Source: RBG-16-42-24 sp964396785 (GTDB lineage: Bacteria > Patescibacteriota > Microgenomatia > UBA8517). From it: DNA of 11,738 nt. The DNA lies in assembly GCA_964396785.1 (NCBI GenBank), contig CAYNFU010000024.1, positions 1-11,738 of the forward strand, in the 5' to 3' direction. Positions 1 through 6,747 of this stretch are shown here, one piece after another. The notes under the pieces were generated by a model that had not been told where the DNA came from, did no database searches, and saw only the letters and a list, made by a program, of their open reading frames with translations. The translations under genes and the position numbers were made by a program. Numbering within the stretch: the stretch's first letter is position 1; each line of letters starts with the position of its first letter.

Positions 1-15
1 GCCATTTAACAAATT

Positions 16-1266
16 TTATTGTAGTAGTTCTATTCCCTTTTGCAACTGCTCATCCTCGTCGGTTTCGCCGTTATCCTCTAACTCAAAATCGGGCGTTAAT
101 CCTTCACCGTCTACCCACACACCAGAAGGAGTTAGCCACCTGGCAACGGTTATATGAAGTCCCGCACCCCCGTCGACCTGTTGCGGCTCCTGTATGGTTC
201 CCTTTCCAAATGTTTTTTCACCAACGAGCTTTACTTTTTTGTCGTCGCGCAATGCACCTGCTAATATTTCGGAGGCAGAGGCTGAACCCTGATTTACAAG
301 GACCACAAGCGGGGTATTTGGGAATCTTCCTATTTTTTCAACAACATATTCGCTTTTTTGCTCTCCCCTCTCCTCAATTACAACTACTCGTCCAGTTTTC
401 ATAAACTCGCTCGCAATATCGACCGCCCCCTGCAAATATCCGCCGGGGTTATTTCTAAGGTCAAGTACAATTCCTTTTAGGCTCTGCTTCTTAAGGATCT
501 CAATAACTGCCTCCTCCCATTCTGCCTCGGTCTCCCCGCCAAATTTAAGAAGTCTGACCTGAGCAATATTTTCATCATCCCCAACGAATGTTAGTGTAAC
601 GGAAGGAACGTCAATTGACTCTCGTACCACGTCCACCACAATTGGTTCTTCCTGACCCTCGCGAAGGAGAGTTAGGGTTACAATCGTCCCCGCAGGTCCC
701 CTTATTGCCGAAACGGCGTCGGTAATTGAAATTCCAACAGTTCCCCTTTCAATTCCCTTCGCTTCATCCTTGATGCCTACGATGAAGTCTCCTGCTTCAA
801 TTCCGGCTTTTTCTGAAGGTGAGTTGGGTAAAGGCGCAATTACCGCGAGCTGATTTCCCTTAAATCCTATTTGAATCCCAATTCCGTCAAAACTTCCCAA
901 CAGGTCTTCCTGGACTACCCTATTTTTATCCGGTGGCAGAAAAACCGTGTATGGATCCCCCAGGGCAGATACCATTCCCTCAATCGCCCCATAGACCATA
1001 TTGGCAGGAATTACTTTTTCTTTGTCAAAATAGGAGGTATTTATGGTATCCCAAACTCTCCAGAAAAGTGAGAAGTCTAGGTCTTTCTTATCCTGTGGAA
1101 GCTCTCGGGTAATCGTAACCTTGGGAAACTCGGCAAGACTTCCTTGGTAGCCCTTAAACCCTAGCAAGTAGCCCGCCGAGAAAGTCGCGGCCAAGACAAT
1201 TAAAGCTAGTATCAGATATCGAATAAGGGTGAAGTTTATTTTGGGCAAGGGGGAATTTGGCTCCAT
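16..1266 (-). CDS. S41 family C-terminal processing peptidase (CtpA/Prc type), membrane anchored
   Basis: A 416-residue carboxy-terminal processing serine protease that cleaves envelope proteins outside the cytoplasmic membrane. Residues about 13-36 form an uncleaved N-terminal membrane anchor. A helical region (about 62-115) contains L-G-D-P-Y-T, a PDZ domain spans about 120-215, and the S41 catalytic domain covers about 225-395. The catalytic motif G-S-A-S-A-S-E gives Ser330 as nucleophile, and F-G-K-G-T gives Lys355 as general base with Gln359 four residues on; the Ser-Lys distance of 25 matches E. coli Prc S430/K455. L-D-L-R-N-N-P-G-G (268-276) is also typical. The acidic C-terminus (396-407) is not conserved in the family. 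The ATG lies 22 bases after the rpsR stop, so it probably belongs to the rpsF-ssb-rpsR transcript; no clear Shine-Dalgarno is seen. Family assignment is firm; the substrate is unknown. Confidence 0.95.
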   Translation of the reverse strand: MEPNSPLPKINFTLIRYLILALIVLAATFSAGYLLGFKGYQGSLAEFPKVTITRELPQDKKDLDFSLFWRVWDTINTSYFDKEKVIPANMVYGAIEGMVSALGDPYTVFLPPDKNRVVQEDLLGSFDGIGIQIGFKGNQLAVIAPLPNSPSEKAGIEAGDFIVGIKDEAKGIERGTVGISITDAVSAIRGPAGTIVTLTLLREGQEEPIVVDVVRESIDVPSVTLTFVGDDENIAQVRLLKFGGETEAEWEEAVIEILKKQSLKGIVLDLRNNPGGYLQGAVDIASEFMKTGRVVVIEERGEQKSEYVVEKIGRFPNTPLVVLVNQGSASASEILAGALRDDKKVKLVGEKTFGKGTIQEPQQVDGGAGLHITVARWLTPSGVWVDGEGLTPDFELEDNGETDEDEQLQKGIELLQ

Positions 1267-1288
1267 AAAGCTTATGTAATTTTATCAC

Positions 1289-1540
1289 CTAAAGAGCCGA
1301 AGTAAACGGCAGAAGTCCCAGAAATCTCGCCCGCTTAATGGCGAGGCTTAAGCGCCTCTGGTGCTTTGCACAGACTCCCGAGCGCTTTCTACCAATGATT
1401 TTAGCCCGGTCGGTCACAAACCTCTTAAGCTCCTCATATGCTTTGTAATCGGGATCCTTCTTGGCACTACAAAATGGGCAAACTGCATCTCGGGGAGCTT
1501 CTTCTTGTCTACTTACTCTGGGGCGTGCTCGTGGGGGCAT
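1289..1540 (-). CDS. rpsR: 30S ribosomal protein S18 (bS18), zinc-binding type
   Basis: An 83-residue small-subunit protein of the platform, where it pairs with S6. The conserved C-terminal half is clear: K-I-I-G-R-K-R-S-G-V-C, then H-Q-R-R-L and A-I-K-R-A-R-F-L-G-L-L-P-F. Four potential zinc ligands are present (Cys21, Cys24, Cys57, His60), so this is the metal-binding form rather than the Cys-less one. The N-terminus is Arg/Pro rich. The ATG is 7 bases after the ssb stop, without a visible Shine-Dalgarno, which suggests reinitiation from ssb. The stop is TAG. The gene normally found next in many bacteria, rplI (L9), is absent; an S41 protease gene follows instead. Confidence 0.97.
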   Translation of the reverse strand: MPPRARPRVSRQEEAPRDAVCPFCSAKKDPDYKAYEELKRFVTDRAKIIGRKRSGVCAKHQRRLSLAIKRARFLGLLPFTSAL

Positions 1541-1547
1541 TTAGATT

Positions 1548-2078
1548 TTAGAAGGGAATCTCCTCTTCCTCCTCAGGGGTAACTTTTTCCTCTTTCTTGG
1601 CTTTCTTGTCCGAAGACTTTTTAGTACCTTTTTTCTTATTTTCTGCCGGCTTTGGTGTTGCGGGCTCTTCCGGCTCCATTTCTCCAGACTGAAGCGTTGG
1701 TGCTTCAAGTGAGGCTTCGGGCACTTCCAGCTCCCCTACTTCGCGACGCGAGTCAAGAAGAATCATATCCGAAATCACTATCTCGGTTGAGGTCCTCTGA
1801 TTCCCATCCTGCCCGGTCCAACTCCTGGTTTGGAGCCTTCCTTCGACATATACTTTTCTTCCTTTTGAAAGAAGCTGGGAACAAATTTCGGCGAGTTTAT
1901 TCCATGAAACTAATCTATGAAATTCGGCGTCTTCTTTTTTCTCCCCCGCCTCCGTAACCCACTGGCGATTGGTCGCAAGTCCAAAGGTACATACCGCAGT
2001 TCCTTGAGGGGTGTAGCGTAGTTCCGGATCCCGCGTTAAATTGCCGATTAAAACCACTTTGTTTAAGCTTCTTGCCAT
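1548..2078 (-). CDS. ssb: Single-stranded DNA-binding protein
   Basis: A 176-residue SSB that coats single-stranded DNA in replication and repair. The OB fold fills about residues 1-112, with the typical opening L-N-K-V-V-L-I-G-N-L-T-R-D-P-E-L-R, then W-N-K-L-A-E (59-64) and K-V-Y-V-E-G-R-L (75-82). A disordered linker follows, rich in Pro and Glu and then in Lys (148-165). The protein ends in E-E-E-E-E-I-P-F, the acidic tip ending I-P-F that recruits partner proteins. The order rpsF-ssb-rpsR is the usual bacterial arrangement, and the ATG is only 2 bases after the rpsF stop, indicating coupling. The lysine block before the acidic tip is longer than in E. coli SSB but not disruptive. Confidence 0.97.
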   Translation of the reverse strand: MARSLNKVVLIGNLTRDPELRYTPQGTAVCTFGLATNRQWVTEAGEKKEDAEFHRLVSWNKLAEICSQLLSKGRKVYVEGRLQTRSWTGQDGNQRTSTEIVISDMILLDSRREVGELEVPEASLEAPTLQSGEMEPEEPATPKPAENKKKGTKKSSDKKAKKEEKVTPEEEEEIPF

Positions 2079-2080
2079 AA

Positions 2081-2362
2081 TTATTTTCTAATAAGTAATA
2101 ATCGAACGACGTTCTCGTTAATATTGAGCTTTGTCGATAAACCTTTAACTTCTTGCGGGTCTAATTCTAGAGGAAAAAATAAATAATTTCCACTTTCAGA
2201 CTTTCCGATCTTATAAGCTAAGGTTTTCTCTCCCCAATCCTCAACCTCTCCAACCTTACCTTTGGCTTCCTCGACTAACTTCTCCACCTCGTCCCGAACG
2301 GATTTTTTCTTAGCCGAGGTTGCCTTTCCGTCCAAAAGTACGGTCAATTCATATTTTTGCAT
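2081..2362 (-). CDS. rpsF: 30S ribosomal protein S6 (bS6)
   Basis: A 93-residue S6, the ribosomal partner of S18. The start is taken at the ATG of M-Q-K-Y-E-L-T-V-L-L, which matches the family N-terminus and leaves 13 bases after the ychF stop; an upstream TTG at 2398 would add 12 atypical residues overlapping ychF. Family hallmarks are W-G-E-K-T-L-A-Y-K-I and a basic, hydrophobic C-terminal strand, V-V-R-L-L-L-I-R-K. No strong Shine-Dalgarno precedes the ATG. It is followed after 2 bases by ssb. Length is normal for short S6 proteins without a C-terminal extension. Confidence 0.94.
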   Translation of the reverse strand: MQKYELTVLLDGKATSAKKKSVRDEVEKLVEEAKGKVGEVEDWGEKTLAYKIGKSESGNYLFFPLELDPQEVKGLSTKLNINENVVRLLLIRK

Positions 2363-2375
2363 ACGGGAAAGTATA

Positions 2376-3311
2376 TCAACTTGCCACTTTAAACTCAATC
2401 ACGTCTTTGTCGAGAACTATGTAGTCCTTGCCTTCGAGCCTTACTTTCCCTTTCTCCTTTGCCGCGTGCCAACCCCCAGACTCTAGCAAATCATTAACTG
2501 AAATTACTTCTGCCTTAATAAAACCCTTAGCGAAGTCTGTATGAACGACTCCGGCTGACTCATATGCACTACTCCCCTTTTTTATGCTCCAGGCGTGAAC
2601 TTCTTTTCCTCCCTTTATTGTATAAAAAGTAATAAGCTCAAGAAGCTCGTAGGACTTTTTAATTAATTTCTCAAGCCCAGACTCGAAAACTCCGAGCTCT
2701 CTTAAGTAGTCTCTTCGTTCAACCGCATTAAGATCCATAAGATCCTCCTCGATCTTGGCGGAAATTATAAGTGCTTCCCCGTATTTTTCTTTAACTTTTC
2801 CAACCAAGTTCTCAATTTTTGACCTCTGGGTTAGGTCGGCCTCGCTCACATTCAATACATATATCATGGGTTTGCCCTTTATCTCACCCAATTCAAGTTC
2901 CAGATTGACTATCTCAATATCCTCCCCTATTTGCTCTAAGGTCCCGGGTTCGTGGGTTGCGTGTTGGTGGCTTACATTAGGATCCGAAAATGCTCTAACG
3001 ACGTGGATGATTGCATCCACCTCGCGAATTTTGGCCAGGAACTGATTTCCTAACCCTTCACCTTTATGTGCTCCACGAACTAGTCCGGCAATGTCAATAA
3101 AAGTTACGTTTGCGTGTACTGTTTCTTCTGGTGAAATAAGACGAGACAATTCTTCCAAATTTTTATCCGGTACAGAAACAATTGCCTCGTGAGGCTCAAT
3201 TGTAGTAAATGGTCTTGCCGCAGTTTCAGCCAAGCGCCTTGCAACGAGAGCATTAAAAAGAGTTGATTTACCGGCATTTGGAAGACCTACTATTCCAACA
3301 GAAAGACTCAT
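2376..3311 (-). CDS. ychF: Redox-regulated P-loop ATPase/GTPase YchF (Obg/OLA1 family), shortened
   Basis: A 311-residue YchF, a cytoplasmic ribosome-associated NTPase. The P-loop is G-L-P-N-A-G-K-S-T (9-17), switch II is D-I-A-G-L-V-R-G-A-H-K-G-E-G-L-G (73-88), and the G4-like motif is N-V-S-E (154-157). The C-terminal TGS domain (about 228-310) is complete, including A-W-S-I-K-K-G and V-H-T-D-F-A-K-G-F-I-K-A-E-V. The protein is about 50 residues shorter than the usual 363. The missing part lies between E-D-I-E-I-V-N-L-E-L-E-L (130-141) and P-M-I-Y-V-L-N-V (148-155), where other YchF proteins carry a long helical hairpin. The ATG overlaps the TGA of the preceding GNAT as ATGA, with GGAG 11 bases upstream, which fixes the start; a TTG at 3335 is rejected. 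Confidence 0.95.
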   Translation of the reverse strand: MSLSVGIVGLPNAGKSTLFNALVARRLAETAARPFTTIEPHEAIVSVPDKNLEELSRLISPEETVHANVTFIDIAGLVRGAHKGEGLGNQFLAKIREVDAIIHVVRAFSDPNVSHQHATHEPGTLEQIGEDIEIVNLELELGEIKGKPMIYVLNVSEADLTQRSKIENLVGKVKEKYGEALIISAKIEEDLMDLNAVERRDYLRELGVFESGLEKLIKKSYELLELITFYTIKGGKEVHAWSIKKGSSAYESAGVVHTDFAKGFIKAEVISVNDLLESGGWHAAKEKGKVRLEGKDYIVLDKDVIEFKVAS

Positions 3312-3853
3312 AATAGTTTTTTCTCCATTAGCCAATATGTTCCGTCTTCTCCCTCATCAGTTGGTTCGTCTCCGAGTCTTTCAAAACCTTTTCTTTCATA
3401 TAAAGATACCAAACCCGGAACTTCCGTCCTACAATCAAGTCTGAGCCATTTTATATTTTTCTCCCTTGCTTTGTCTTCGACAATTTGTATCAACTGCCCA
3501 GCAAATCCTTATTTTTGTTCCTCTGGCAATACAGCTAAAGCTGTCATGTAGATCGCTGGGTCAGTCGGATTGGTAAAACGTACACTGTAGCCAGGTTCTA
3601 TATAATATTTCGGTGGTTGGGTGTCCAAAGTAACCGTACCTACAGTTTTTCCATTAGCTATGCCCATATAAACCTCCTTTTTATGAACCATTTTTGCAAC
3701 CATTTCTTCTGTGTAATACTTTGCCCAGTGATTTAGGCCTTGATCAGAAAGCCATTTGGAACTCTCCCTTATTATTTCCCAAACAATGGGTACATCACTA
3801 GCACTTGCTCGTTTTATTTCCAACCTAACTGGTCTTTCTGTGTCCTTCGACAT
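3308..3853 (-). pseudogene. GNAT family N-acetyltransferase interrupted by one in-frame TAA
   Basis: One reading frame of 181 codons encodes a complete GNAT acetyltransferase except for a TAA at 3509-3511 (codon 115). The part before it holds W-L-S-D-Q-G-L-N-H-W (about 34-43), the central strands, and the strand before the acetyl-CoA loop (A-L-A-V-L-P-E-E-Q-K). The part after it holds G-F-A-G-Q-L, the following helix, and a normal C-terminus with L-Y-E-R-K-G-F. Together they read Q-K-stop-G-F-A, so the stop occupies a variable position of the R/Q-x-x-G-x-G/A pyrophosphate-binding motif. No base is gained or lost, so one substitution explains it. The gene ends in an ATGA overlap with ychF. It may be a true pseudogene, a strain variant or a consensus error. 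Substrate unknown. Confidence 0.85.
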
Positions 3854-3873
3854 ATCACTTCTGGCATGAAGCT

Positions 3874-3879
3874 ATTATA
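3874..3879 (-). promoter_or_regulatory. Probable -10 box for the GNAT-ychF-rpsF operon
   Basis: The minus strand reads TATAAT, 20 bases before the GNAT ATG at 3853. Transcription would start near 3867, leaving a leader of about 14 bases containing the weak ribosome site AGAAGTG. No convincing -35 box is seen at 16-18 bases. The box overlaps the stop codon of the coding-like segment at 3875-4051. Confidence 0.5.
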
Positions 3880-4051
3880 GAACTATAGAAAACAAAATTC
3901 TCCCTTGGTTATCTCTTTCTATAATTATTCCGTCCTTATTTGGCTTTGGAAGTTTGAATTTGAAGTAGAAATCAAAAGTTGGGTTAGCATAATACGAATC
4001 CCTACTAACAGCCCCATTTAAAACATTATACCTACTAAAGTATAATAGTCC
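3875..4051 (-). pseudogene. Orphan C-terminal tail segment, copy C
   Basis: An open stretch of 58 codons plus stop with no ATG or GTG in a useful place, lying between the divergent GNAT and C39-like genes. It translates to a segment with V-L-N-G-A-V-S-R-D-S-Y-Y, then P-T-F-D-F-Y-F-K-F-K-L-P-K-P, then I-E-R-D-N-Q-G-R-I-L-F. Three other stretches in this window (6772-6918, 7432-7545, 8329-8496) encode diverged versions in the same order and strand. Many differences between copies fall at synonymous third positions (TTC/TTT, AAA/AAG, CTT/CTC, CCA/CCG), so the segment was conserved as protein. Here nothing recognisable is attached to its N-terminal side; instead the C39-like gene's promoter and start overlap that end on the other strand. 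It may be a gene remnant left by an insertion. Function unknown. Confidence 0.6.
4018..4046 (+). promoter_or_regulatory. Promoter of the C39-like gene, probably leaderless
   Basis: TTAAAA (4018-4023, four of six matches to TTGACA), a 17-base spacer and a perfect TATAAT (4041-4046). The -10 box ends 8 bases before the ATG at 4055, so transcription should start at or within a few bases of the ATG. No Shine-Dalgarno is present, as expected for a leaderless mRNA. Confidence 0.6.
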
Positions 4052-4054
4052 CTA

Positions 4055-4735
4055 ATGTCATTCAGCGAACTAGCTAAAATCCTTGGCGCCTTTGAACGAA
4101 GAGGGAATATTCCTCAAAGATTCATTATCAAGAACGTCACTTACTACTCTCAATGGGAGTCTCCAGCTTTGGTGAGAAAAATAATTAGAGACGAGGTTTC
4201 CCCCCAAGAAGATCCATTGTGGAAAAGGTCGGGGGCCAAATCGCCGGAGGAATATGAACTTTGGTCAAGCAACATGTGCGGTATGGCTTGTTTAAAGATG
4301 ATAATAAAGCATAAATTCGATAAAGTTATTCCCATTATTACCCTCGGTAGAAGGTGTATGAAATTCGGTGGGTACAAGGAAAAGCCCAATACAGTTGATG
4401 GTTTGTATTACCCTCCTTTTATAAGATTCATCAATCATGAGTTCGGGCTAAAAGGAAGGATCGCTAGCATTCTAACATTGAATCGGATTATGAAAGAATC
4501 GGCGCAGGGTAATTATCTTATTGCATCAGTAAGTTACAAAATAAGAAATCCCAATTCTATACCTGCTACAGTTGGAGGACACCTTGTATTAATGCTAGGC
4601 TACGACTTGGAGAAAAAAATTCTTCTTTTCCACAATCCCTCCGGAGACACAAGAGAAAATCAAGAATATGCAGAAATATCTTTTGAGCAGTTTGGGAGGT
4701 TTTTTGCCGGAAGAGGGATTGTAATAGAAAAGTGA
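4055..4735 (+). CDS. C39-like (papain-fold) cysteine peptidase family protein
   Basis: A 226-residue protein of the Peptidase_C39-like type, a papain-like fold. The likely active site is visible: Y-S-Q-W (31-34) supplies the oxyanion Gln33, N-M-C-G-M-A-C (73-79) supplies nucleophile Cys75, G-G-H-L-V-L-M-L-G-Y (174-183) supplies His176, and H-N-P-S-G (193-197) supplies Asn194 as third residue. There is no signal peptide or membrane segment, so it is probably cytoplasmic. It lacks an ABC transporter domain and is not a bacteriocin exporter. It is the only plus-strand gene in the window and ends directly against the stop of a Ddl-like ligase (TGA next to TTA, no gap). The context suggests a role with the ligases in making or trimming a peptide, but that is inference; it could also be a hydrolase or transglutaminase-like enzyme. 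Confidence 0.8.
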   Translation: MSFSELAKILGAFERRGNIPQRFIIKNVTYYSQWESPALVRKIIRDEVSPQEDPLWKRSGAKSPEEYELWSSNMCGMACLKMIIKHKFDKVIPIITLGRRCMKFGGYKEKPNTVDGLYYPPFIRFINHEFGLKGRIASILTLNRIMKESAQGNYLIASVSYKIRNPNSIPATVGGHLVLMLGYDLEKKILLFHNPSGDTRENQEYAEISFEQFGRFFAGRGIVIEK

Positions 4736-5704
4736 TTACGGTAGATATCTTGGCCTATTAAAGGCTGTATTTAACATTTCTATAACTAGTTGGTCGTAAT
4801 CTATACCCGCTGCATTTGCCGATGTTACCATATTGCTATGCAGCGACATTCCGGGAATAGTATTTACTTCAAGAACGAAAGGAATATTCGTTTTGTTATC
4901 TAATATAAAATCTACCCGATTGAACCCATAACAGCCTATAAGCTCAAAAACCTTTCTGGCTAAATCTTTCACTCTCTTGGTAGTAACTCGGTTCAGTGAG
5001 GCAGGACACCTATATTCATGGAGTTTTGAATCATGCTTTGCTTCGTAATCGTAAAATTCTTTTTTTGATATTGTCTCAAGTATTGGAAGTACAACTATCT
5101 TGCTTTTTCTCTGTAATACTCCAACGGTAAGAGAACGTCCAGTTATGTATTCTTCTACAAGAAATCTATCAAATCCTTGTCTTTTGAATTCTTTGAAATT
5201 GTTAATGAATTGCTCACTTGTATGAATTACGTTTGAACCCAAACTTCCTCCTTCGGAAATGGGCTTAAGAAATAGAGGGATGCCAAGTCTCTTCATAATT
5301 TTCGTAAACTTATGAACACTCAGCTTATCTGGCAAAACTTCAAAGCGGGGCGTGGGAATACCGGCGGTACCTAGAAGTATTTTAAAATAGTTTTTATCCA
5401 TCCCCAAGGCAGAAGATAAAACACCAGAGCCTACATACGGTTTTCCTACCGTCTCCAAATATCCCTGGATTTTTCCGTCCTCTCCATATCTCCCGTGTAG
5501 TACAATAAATACTACATCAGCCCTATCCAAATTATTTATAAAGTTCTTTTCAAGCGGATCCGCCAAATACGAGTTTCTATATCCTTGTTTTATTAAAGAG
5601 TCGTAAACCGCTTTTCCTGAAATTAATGAACCAGGTCTTTCTCTTGACTTCCCACCGGAAACTACAGCAATCTTTAATTCTTTTGAAATGAAATTGCTTT
5701 TCAT
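4736..5704 (-). CDS. D-alanine--D-alanine ligase family ATP-grasp enzyme (ligase 1)
   Basis: A 322-residue ATP-grasp ligase, closest in motifs to D-Ala-D-Ala ligases that make the dipeptide for peptidoglycan precursors. Ddl signatures occur in order: S-R-E-R (20-23, Glu22 matching DdlB E15), L-H-G-R-Y-G-E-D-G-K-I-Q-G (69-81), G-S-G-V-L-S-S-A-L-G-M-D-K (92-104), K-P-I-S-E-G-G-S-L-G (147-156), Y-D-Y-E-A-K (218-223), F-N-R-V-D (261-265) and E-V-N-T-I-P-G-M-S (279-287). Metal ligands Asp265, Glu279 and Asn281 and the Arg263 equivalent are intact. Two positions differ from DdlB: S150 is Gly153 and Y216 is His224, both from the triad that closes the active site, so the acceptor may not be D-Ala. 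The ATG is 3 bases after the ligase 2 stop. No terminator separates it from the convergent C39-like gene. Confidence 0.88.
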   Translation of the reverse strand: MKSNFISKELKIAVVSGGKSRERPGSLISGKAVYDSLIKQGYRNSYLADPLEKNFINNLDRADVVFIVLHGRYGEDGKIQGYLETVGKPYVGSGVLSSALGMDKNYFKILLGTAGIPTPRFEVLPDKLSVHKFTKIMKRLGIPLFLKPISEGGSLGSNVIHTSEQFINNFKEFKRQGFDRFLVEEYITGRSLTVGVLQRKSKIVVLPILETISKKEFYDYEAKHDSKLHEYRCPASLNRVTTKRVKDLARKVFELIGCYGFNRVDFILDNKTNIPFVLEVNTIPGMSLHSNMVTSANAAGIDYDQLVIEMLNTAFNRPRYLP

Positions 5705-5707
5705 ACT

Positions 5708-6709
5708 TTAGCTCATAAAATCAATCACGCTGTGAACTACATGATTTATAATGTCCACATAGTTAAACCCTCTTAATCGAGCAGCTTTTGTAAAGGGTCC
5801 TACTTCAGACAACGTCGGAAGAGAGTTGATTTCAAGAAAATAGACATTTTTGGCTCGGTCTACTATCGTATCTATTCTAGAATAGCCCTTACATTCAATT
5901 GTCTTGTGCGCAACGATCGCACCTTTCATTATCTTCTCGGAAAGCCTCTTGTCTATCCTGGCGGGCACATGATACCTTAACACACGTTCTATTTCTTTTT
6001 GTGGACTAAATTGCATTATCGATTTTACATCATAGGAAAGAACTTTAATGCTTTTTGCCTTCTCCATTTCAATACAAGCTAAAGGAACGACCCGACCTTT
6101 TATCTCCAAAATAGGAATCGTTATCTCTGTCCCCCTTATGTACGACTCCACAATTAAATTTTTGTGTCTATCTAATAATTTCTTAGCTCTTTTCAATAAT
6201 TCACTCAATGAATTAATATAATAAACATCCATTCCCGCGCCTTCATCTCTTGGCTTTATTACATAAGGAGACTTAACGTTGTATCTAACCAACCTTTCTT
6301 CAAGTGTGTCAAGGTTTTGGGCGCTTATTTCCAAATAGGCTGGAGTTAATAAACCCGCCTTCTCAAAGTACTTTTTAGATAAGCTCTTATTTTTAGTAAT
6401 GGAGGCAGCCTTCGACTTGGAACCTGTATATGGTATCTTCAATTTGTCTAAAAGGTCTCTTAAACCGTAATTTACTTTTTTACTTCCAATGTACGTTGCA
6501 TCTATGATGAAAGCCATATCGATGCGAGCTAATTTGACTGCCTTCTCGAATCTCTCGTCAAAGGTAATCATTTCTACATGGTACCCTAATCCTTCTAGAG
6601 CCTTAGCTACCTCGTGGGCTGTATATATAGCATCATTTAACTCTTCAGGCGTACCACCCACAATAACCCCCACCCTCAATTTTTTATCCTCTTTGGAACC
6701 TATAGTCAT
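5708..6709 (-). CDS. Divergent Ddl-fold ATP-grasp ligase (ligase 2)
   Basis: A 333-residue ATP-grasp ligase, a distant paralogue of its downstream neighbour. The order of elements is conserved: V-G-V-I-V-G-G-T (13-20), I-P-Y-T-G-S (92-97), the ATP lysine region V-I-K-P-R-D-E-G-A-G-M (150-160), V-E-S-Y-I-R-G-T-E-I-T (187-197), Y-S-R-I-D (276-280) and F-L-E-I-N-S-L-P (291-298). ATP and metal residues Lys152, Asp280, Glu293 and Asn295 remain. The substrate side does not: the L-H-G-x-Y-G-E-D-G motif is replaced by I-D-A-T-Y-I-G-S (69-76), Y-E-A-K by S-Y-D-V-K (225-229), and G-M-S-x-H-S by T-L-S-E-V-G-P-F (299-306). It probably joins different carboxylate and amine substrates. The ATG at 6709 is preferred over a TTG at 6745. 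It is transcribed with ligase 1. Confidence 0.82.
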   Translation of the reverse strand: MTIGSKEDKKLRVGVIVGGTPEELNDAIYTAHEVAKALEGLGYHVEMITFDERFEKAVKLARIDMAFIIDATYIGSKKVNYGLRDLLDKLKIPYTGSKSKAASITKNKSLSKKYFEKAGLLTPAYLEISAQNLDTLEERLVRYNVKSPYVIKPRDEGAGMDVYYINSLSELLKRAKKLLDRHKNLIVESYIRGTEITIPILEIKGRVVPLACIEMEKAKSIKVLSYDVKSIMQFSPQKEIERVLRYHVPARIDKRLSEKIMKGAIVAHKTIECKGYSRIDTIVDRAKNVYFLEINSLPTLSEVGPFTKAARLRGFNYVDIINHVVHSVIDFMS

Positions 6710-6712
6710 ATA

Positions 6713-6727
6713 GGTGATTCTATCACC
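6713..6727. promoter_or_regulatory. Inverted repeat just before the ligase 2 start
   Basis: A perfect 6-base inverted repeat, GGTGAT-TCT-ATCACC, ends 3 bases before the ATG at 6709. Its place at the ribosome entry site suggests a small operator or an RNA hairpin limiting initiation. It is short enough to be chance. Confidence 0.3.
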
Positions 6728-6747
6728 GAAATCCTTTATAAACAACT

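Noticed and set aside
2363..2398. Upstream TTG start for rpsF (and likewise TTG or GTG starts for ychF, ligase 2, the 158- and 270-residue genes)
   Set aside because: The downstream ATGs match family N-termini, a signal peptide, or tight overlaps with the previous stop. The extensions are atypical or overlap the neighbouring gene.
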